From Ananas comosus (lineage: Eukaryota > Streptophyta > Magnoliopsida > Poales > Bromeliaceae): a stretch of DNA of 64,000 nucleotides. This document shows positions 23,601 through 32,600 of the stretch, one piece after another; within the stretch, counting starts at the first letter, position 1; every line of letters starts with the position of its first letter. The notes under the pieces are model-generated. The model did no database searches, was not told where the DNA came from, and was given only the letters and a program-made list of their open reading frames with translations. The stretch lies in NCBI RefSeq assembly GCF_001540865.1, contig NC_033632.1:6301228-6365227 (forward strand), in the 5' to 3' direction. A program made the position numbers and the translations under genes.

Positions 23601-26600
23601 GGCTCGAAACCAGCTACATTGTGAGATTGCTAGAATGTTTTATTCCGGTGGTTTGCCCTTTAATCTTGCAAGAAATCCTTATTATGTTAGCTCCTATACT
23701 TTTGCGGCTAGTCATAATATTTCAGGTTATATACCTCCCAATTATAATATGTTGAGAACTAGTCTTCTTCAACAAGAAAGAACAAATATTGAGAGGTTAT
23801 TGGAGCCTATAAAAAGCACTTGGAGGGAGAAGGGTTTAAGCATTGTATGTGATGGATGGACCGATGCACAAAGAAGGCCGTTGATCAACTTTTTGGCCGT
23901 AACAGAGAGTGGACCGATGTTCCTAAAAGCGGTCAATTGCGAGGGGGAATATAAGGATAAATATTTTATTGCTAGCATGATTTCGAAAGTTGTTGAAGAG
24001 GTTGGACCCCAAAATGTGGTTCAAGTGATAACGGATAATGCTCCCGTGTGCAAAGCGGCGGGAATGTTGATTGAAGCGCAATTTCCTTCAATATTTTGGA
24101 CTCCTTGTGTTGTGCACACATTGAACCTTGCATTAAAAAATATTTGTGCGGCTAAGAATACCGAGGCCAATGAAATTACTTTTGATGAATGTAGTTGGAT
24201 TACTATCATAGCGGAGGATGTAGCATGCATCAAGAATTTTATCTTGAATCATTCCATGAGGTTGGCAATATTTAATGAGTTTGTCAACTTGAAAATGCTT
24301 GCGGTGGCCGAGACTCGATTCGCTTCGGTAATCGTCATGCTAAGAAGATTCAAGCAAATCAAACGGGGTCTCCAAAATATGGTCATTAGTGACAAATGGG
24401 CTAGCTATAGGGAGGATGATGTGGGGAAAGCGCAATTTGTAAAAGATAGAATTCTCAATGACTTGTGGTGGGATCAAATTAACTATATTCTTTCTTTTAC
24501 CGAACCTATATATGAGATGCTTCGGATTGCCGATACCGACAAACCTTGCTTACATTTAATGTATGAAACTTGGGACTCCATGATAGAAAAGGTGAAAGTT
24601 GCTATATATAGGCGTGAAGGAAAGAAAGAAGACGAGGAATCATCATTTTATTCCGTTGTGCACAAAATTTTGATTGACCGATGGGCTAAAAGCAATACTC
24701 CACTTCATTGCTTGGCACATTCTTTGAACCCTAGGTATTTTTTTCCCTAAACCTTATGTATATTTTTATTCATTTGTATTTTGTAATACAACTATCATAT
24801 CCTAATTTTCATTTTTCTTATATTCATTAGATACTATAGCTCATCATGGCTTAATGAGGATCCAAATCGAGTTCCTCCACATAGGGATTTGGAGATATCA
24901 AAGATGAGAAACAAGTGCTTAAAAAGATTTTTTTCCAAATAATGAAGAAAGAAGAGTTGTAAATGAGGAGTTTGCAAATTTTTCCACTGCCGGAGAGGGA
25001 TTTGATGAGCACGACTCTATTGAAGATAGGGGAGTTCTTGACCCAAAGAAGTGGTGGGTCATCCATGGTGCGGCAGCATCTATGCTCCAAAATTTGGCCC
25101 TAAAGTTACTTGGCCAACCTTGCTCCTCTTCATGTTGCGAGCGGAATTGGAGTACCTACTCATTTATTCACTCCATGAAGAGGAATAAGATTACGCCACA
25201 ACGAGCCGAAGATTTAGTATATGTATATACTAATCTTCGCCTTTTATCAAGGAAGGCTCCAGAATATATAAAAGGAGAGACTAAGATGTGGGATGTTGGA
25301 GGAGATTCTTTCGATACATTTGATAGTGTTGGTCTTCTTGAAATTGCAAATCTTTCACTTGATGAGCCAGATTTGGAGAGTGTGGTATTTATTGATGATT
25401 CAAATGAGAATGAAACTGAACCAAATTGAAATCTTTTGATGAAAACCCTCTCCTTTTCTTTTTGTTGTTTTGGATGCGGACTATGCATGTATGTAAGTGT
25501 TGTTTTGGATGTGGACTATGCATGTATGTAAGTAGTAAGATGTAAAGATGAATATCATGATGTTTTGTGGTAACCGGTAAGTGAATGATTGAATGGAAAT
25601 ACTATATTTGTTTTACTTTTACTCTTTTTTTTTTTTTATATTTCAATACGTCATGACATATTATCAATGTAAATTTATTATACATATTATCAATATAAAT
25701 TTATTATACATATTAAAATAATATTTTATTTAAGTACTCCCGGCGTATCGTATCCTAGAGTTTTGGGACAATGCCGTATCGCCGTGTCCGTATCGTGTCG
25801 TATTCGTATCTCCGTATCCGTATCCGTGCAACATAGGTTCAGATTAAGGTTCTTCACATTTTTTACAAAAAGAGAAGAGCCAAGTCCTGATTAGTAAAAG
25901 GTGGACAAATGAAAAACTATTTATATAAATACACATATTATATATATATTCGTTGGAGTCATTCATCAGGAGTATAGGTATTTGTTGTGGTGTTGTGTGA
26001 ATTTCGAGTTGCTTTCCCCTACTTGTATGTGTCAAAAGTTTGATAGCTTCTTGTTCTGTTTTATTTCAAAGATAATAATTAAACTCTGATGATTGTACAG
26101 ATATACACAAAAGTGCTCTTTATATGATGTTTTTAAGTTTGGTTGTTTGCTTTGACATAATGATTGAATTTGCAACTATTTTTATTTTTGATAGAGATAG
26201 GCAGATTGATTGACTGTGCTTTTGCTGTGAAAACTATGCGAGGTAATTGTCACTGACATAGTGAGTATTCGCTAGGTGCTAAATTTTTATTGGTTCTATT
26301 TAGACAATTGTTTATTTTCTTCAAAATTATTCCTTCAGATGGCTCCCCAAAACAGAGGTTAAAAGTCTATTCTCAAACATACATACCTACCATCACAAAT
26401 AGAAATGAGTGAAAGTGACAATCATGAATCCCGCCCGCGTGAGGGAAACAACAATTACCGAAGGACCTCGAATTGGACTGATAGCTTAGATTCTATTATG
26501 TTAGCTCAAATGACTGAGTATGCATTGGGAAATTTTGTGAATGGAGCTTTCACAGCACTTGCTTGGACTAGGATTGTGAATGCTTTTAACCAAAAAGCAA

Positions 26601-29600
26601 AACTTGACTTCAAAAAGAATCAGCAGCAGAACCGGCTAGAAGTTTTAAAGCGCATATTTGTTACTAATCAGTACCTTGCTAATAAAAACGGATGGGGGTG
26701 GGATTATATGATTAACATTCCTACTGCAGGTGATCCTACTGATTGGGATGCTGTTATTCAGGTAAGCAAAAATAGTCATATTGCTACTTTTAATTTCTTA
26801 CAACCATTTAACATGAGAATTAACCATTAATTATTGGATTCAACGAATTTCAGGAGAACCCTGCATATGCCAAGTGTAGAGAAAAACCATTTCCTGCTTA
26901 CAAGGACATCGAATTTCTAACAGGAAAGACCACCGCTACTGGCAGGCATGGTTTTACTTCACAAATGCCCATTGGTCATGAACCGGTAGATAGCTCACCG
27001 TCGTCCTCTCCTGGCCATGATGATGTTTTAAAAGCCATTAGAAATTCAATGATCAATGATTCAGAGCAAGGACAAAGCTCACAGGCACATATGAATGTAG
27101 GCATGATAAATGAAGCAACTTCACTATCTCCTAGTCCGGATCCTGTTAACCCTTCCACTCCACATACTGATAGTGTACCCGGCCATAGCTCTGCTGGAAA
27201 ACGAGCTCATTCGTCACCTTTGCCAACTCGCAAACATAAACAACAGACTCGAGGTGGACGTAACAAAAAAATTACTATCTCAAATGACAGGCTTGGTGAG
27301 TTGGCAGATATTGGGAGGCAAAAACTGGACATAGCTAAGGTCATTGTGAATCGGGAGCTTACTGCACGGCCGATAGTTCACTCTATTGAGGAATGTATGG
27401 ATCGGCTAAGAATGATTAATGGTGTCACGCCTGAGCGCTGCCTCACAGCATTAGAAGCATTCAAAGATGAGAGGAATAAGACTATCTTCCTAGCGTTGGG
27501 TGATGATATCACACTTGCATGGATTGATGGACAGGCTGTTTTGCAGGGTTTTGCTGGACCACAAAAACCCAACTAACTTGGACATCTTTTTATCTATGAT
27601 GTTTGAATAGTTTTGCTTTGCTAGCTGTGCGATAACACTATGCACTCTAGATGGTGTCCTATATTGTATGAACTTTCTTGTTAGTTTTCAAGACCATGAA
27701 CTAACAAGTTTTGGTATTGTATGAACTTTATTAGTATTGTGTTGTTTTAACTTTACTAGTATTGTATAAACTAACAAGTAATCTCTTGTGTTGGAATGTT
27801 ACTATTATATGAACTTTATAGATAGCTTGTATGCATTTTTATAATTAGTATTGGAATGCTTATTGTTTGCATAACTTTATGAATAGCTTATATGAATTTT
27901 ATGATTGGTATTGAAATTGTTCAGTGTTGTATAACCTTTATGAGTAGGTTTGCATGAATTTTATGATTAGTATATATGTACATTGCTACATTATTATATA
28001 TTTTCTTATGACATATATTAATGTTTTACTATAATAACAGACTATCAGAATGATGTTTTTTTTTTTTTTGTAGTTATGGAAAATTCGATTAATCGTTATG
28101 TTTTCACATCCTCAACATTAGCCGATGTCATGAAATGATGGATGAGGATGATGATTTTTGGGATGAAGTCCTTTTAGTTATGCTTGAGGAGGGATATGAA
28201 GAATTCAATAGTAGCTTACATAAAAGAGCATGTCGTACGAGGTCAATAGTAGCTTACATAAAAGAGCATGTCGTACAAGGCCATTCAGTGGACACCAACT
28301 TGCTCAAGACATAGTACTTGACCATCTTGATAGAGGTTATCAACACTTTCAAATGACTAACATTATGTTTGCAGCACTCCGGGATGATCTTGTTGGACGG
28401 GTCTAATACAAAGCACTAAAAATATCAACGTTGATGAACAATTGGCAATATTTTTGCATGGGATAGGGCATGGGGTGACTAATAGAATTTTAGCAGAAAC
28501 ATTTCAACATTCGGGAGAGACTATCAGCAGACATTTTAATAATGTGCTTCGGGCAGTCATGCACCTAAAAGATGAGTACTTGTGTACTCCATCAAATAAT
28601 GTTGGAGCACACCCTCGGATTAGAGACAACTCAAATTGTCACCCATTTAAGGTAAAAATATTTATAAATATAAGATATTTTATACTTGATATTCATTACC
28701 TTACTAATTATGTCGTTTATTAATTTAATTGCAGAATGCTATAGGTGCAGTAGATGGGACACACTTACCCGTGGTTGTTAGGAAAAGTAAACTACCACGA
28801 TATAGCCACCGAAAAGGGTTCAGAATATAATGGCTGCTTGTAGTTTTGACCATCAATTTTTATTTGTATGTACTGGATAGAAAGGATCTGCTGCTGACAT
28901 GAGGATTTTGAGATGGTGTCTTGAAAAAGGGGGCTTTACAGTTCCTGAGGGTTAGATATTCAAACTTGATATACTTGTTATAATTATTTTTTTTAGTTAA
29001 TAAATTTTTTTTCCTAATAGGTAAATTTTATTTAGTTGACTCTGGATATGCAAATACCGACAAATTTCTAGCACCATACAAAGGATAGCGTTATCACTTG
29101 AGCCAATTTGATAGTAATACAAATGCTCGTAGACATCGAAGTCCTCAAGATCTTTATAATCATCGATACACACAATTAAGAAATGCTGTTGAGAAGGCAT
29201 TTGGTATTTTAAAAAAAAGATTCAAGGTCCTTCGCCAAGCTACTCCATACCCTTATAAAGTGCAGTGCCGCATTGCAATGGCATGTTGTATAATACATAA
29301 TTTTATTAGGCGACATCAAGGAAACGATAAATATTTCAACATGCGAATGGATCAATTTTCAGTTGATGACGATGGAATTGATGATGATGGAATTGATCTG
29401 ATGCATTTAGTCGATCCTAATGAATCGCGACAACGTGATACCCTTCGATCAGCAATTACCGAGCAATTATGGAACAATCGATAGATATCGGTCTACTCAC
29501 TCTATAAATTTTGCTTAGTACCTATGTAATTTGTGGTTTTTGGTTTTAATTAATATCTATTAGTTGTGATGTAATATCATATACTAAATTGATGGCTGTC

Positions 29601-32600
29601 AAGAGAATCGTATGGGGCTTATTTTGTATTTCTAAGGCCTGTTTGGCCTAGCTTTTTCAAAGTGATTTTGGGCTCAAAATCACTTTCGGACTCAGTAGGG
29701 TGTTTGGTAAAGGGGCCTGAAAAATCTGATTCTGCTTTTTAAAATCAGAAAATCGATTCTTCAACCCCCAAAAGCAAAATCTAAAAAAATCTGCTTCTCA
29801 AAACTAACTCCTGCACAAGCTGAAATCCCACTTAAATTTTTTTATTAAAATACCAAAACTACCCCAAACAAATAATATAATTCTACTATACCCTTTTAAT
29901 AATATCTTCCCAACTACTCTCTCCCATTTACCCATTCACAGCCAACTCTCCACTCCAAAAAAAAAAAAAATCTCTCCTCTCCTCTTCTCTTTTCTTCATC
30001 TCTCCCTTCTTCCTCTCCAGCGACGCTTTTTCTCCGGCGACGCCTTTCCCTCCGGCGAGTTTTTTCTCTCCGGCGAACCTCCAAGGTACTCCCTTTTATT
30101 TTTCACACAGATTTCTCTCCCTCTCTCTCTTGATTTCTCTCCCTAAACCACTCAGCCCGACCCCAGATCCGCGCCAGCGTGATCCGGCAAAGACAGATCC
30201 CGTCGACTTGGCCGGATCGGCGCCAACAGGCTCCGGCTTTGCCAGATCTAGTCCCGGATCCGCCTTTGAGTCGGATCCGGGCCCGGATCAGCACCGGCGA
30301 GGCCAAGGCCGCTGGGAGGAGAGGGGTTATGGTTATGGTGGTGATTACTGTCGATACAAGGATGGTGAGGGGCATGATGGAAGGGGTTACTACGTCGGTG
30401 AGAATCGCGGCTTTAGAGGCGGAGAAGGGCGTAGGTAAGGCCCGCATGATGGGGCTGAGAGAAGGAACGGTGGGTATGGCTGTGAGAAAGCTGGGGAAGT
30501 TGTTGCTAATGTTCAGACTAAAAATGTTGGAGCTACTAGCAATAATGCGTCATCTGGAAGGTATATTCTAGTCTTAACTTGTCTACCAAAAATTGTATCA
30601 GATAGTGCCTTAATTTTAGATATACACAATCTTGGTGAAATCGATAACCTATTTAGTTATGTGAGATAGTTTGATCTGATGACCTGTCCTGTAGAGTTTG
30701 AAATTGCACTATTGAAGTAAATAAACAATCACAAACTGAAGCATCTATATTAAATATGCAATTCACTACTGTTGTTGTAAATGTTGTTCTACTTGTTGAC
30801 TGGTTTCTTATGCATATGGCTATAATAAGTTTATTTCAATGCAAAGTAGCTTATTTAATATACGTCTTCAAACTGGTTTAATCTTCTTAACAAAATTCTT
30901 TTGGAAGCAGGGAGGCAAGGAGGGAGGCTTCTGAGATAACTGATGCACCGAAGGATGTTGAACCTGAACAATCTAACCCTAAGCCAGTGGATTCTAAAGA
31001 TACTTCTGTAATGCTATTTAATTAGTTTTAAAAATACCTAATGTTAAATAGCATTACAAAATCACTTCGGTAAAAAAATTTGCCAAACAGCTTTCTAAAA
31101 TCACTTTAGCACAATCACTTTTCTATTAGACTCAGCCAAATGCTCTACAGCTTTTAACAGAAATCACTTTTCCCAACCAAAATCAATTATGCAGAAATTA
31201 CTTTTTCAGAAGCTAGACCAAACGGGCCCTAAATGTGATGGCCAGGATTGTAGTTCAAACAATTTTATTTTATATATCTCATTATTGTGTTGTATTATTG
31301 TGCTAATTTTAATTTAGTTTATGTCTTATTATTTTGCTACTTGATAAAAGAGACAAATTACAATATTCTATATTTTATAATTGATGTATATTTTGTTAAT
31401 ATTTATACTCTATTTTTATTAATTTTAAATAAATTCAAACAAATGCTAAAATGGGATGCTACTAAGTTAATTTTTCTAAGGTGAGTTTTTTACATAATAA
31501 ATATTTGAAGTAATCTACTTTTTTATATTTAAAATTATATAATTATATATAATTTTAATTATTTGTTATATTATATAATTGAAATTATATTTTTATATCT
31601 ATATTCATAATTATATCTTTATATATTAATTTTATCACCATACTCAAACATTGAAATATTTATTAAATATTCCATAAAATATTCAAGGGCAAAATTGTCA
31701 TTCTACTTAAATTTTATCAATCCAATGCCTTATTCCAATATAAACATCCAAACACTATCAAGAATATCCTCCAAGAACAAGCAATTAACATCCAAATGCA
31801 AATTTATCGTTGTTGCAGCTTATACCGGAATATCCCCTATTCTCAGGAACAACAAAAATTATCCCTCACAATTTAGTTCTCGAACAAAACGCAGCCTTAG
31901 GGTTGAGTGGTCCCCTAGGGTTGAGTGGTCCCCACTGGGTTATAATATTTAATCCGATAGTTAGAAATGATCAAAGAGATTGATCCAAAGGCTAAAAACT
32001 TGATAACAAAGGGGACAAATACTATTAATAGTATTCTAGCCCAACTCTCTCTCTCTCTCTCTCTCTCTCTTTGATCATTTCTAACTATCGGATTAAATAT
32101 TATAACCCAGTGGGGACCACTCACCCTAGGGGACCACTCAACCCTAGGGGGCCCACATCATCCTAACCGCACATCTTTTAATCCAAGGGCAGAAAACTTA
32201 ATAGCACCAAGTCATTGGTGCTATTAATAGTATTCCAGCCTAGTTCTATATATATATATATATATGAGAAAATTAAAATGACTGCATAACTATCTTATGT
32301 GCACTAGAAGCTTACCACTCTACATTAAATGTCTATGATCCACAAATGCAACTATTAGCTTCAAGCTGCCAAAAATAAGAAATGTAGTTGTAGCAGCTGC
32401 AGGCGCACAGAATCAAACAAGATAGATGTAGTTGCAACTGCTATATTTCCAAATGCATGCATCTCCAACTACACAGTATTTACAACTACATCCCACCCAA
32501 AAGCCTTAAGATTAGTAACAATTATTTCCCCAATTCTAATAAGCACCTTCAATACTAGAAAAAGAACACAATTACGGTATTTCATAATATGATAGAGAAG

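Larger units (their letters stand above)
17737..31895 (+). mobile_element. PIF/Harbinger transposon, about 6.3 kb when nested insertions are removed
   Basis: The left terminus AGCTGCGTTTGGTT and the right terminus, read inward, GGCTGCGTTTTGTT form short inverted repeats. TTA flanks both sides (17734-17736 and 31896-31898). The insertion splits a GA-ended MITE whose two halves flank it. It encodes a Myb-like protein (26405-27576) and a DDE transposase relic (28138-29484), the standard pair for this superfamily. It holds three later insertions: a solo LTR, a hAT element and a Harbinger-type carrier element. Subtracting these with their duplications leaves 6283 bp. The left part also carries a triplicated coding-like unit. 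Confidence 0.75.
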
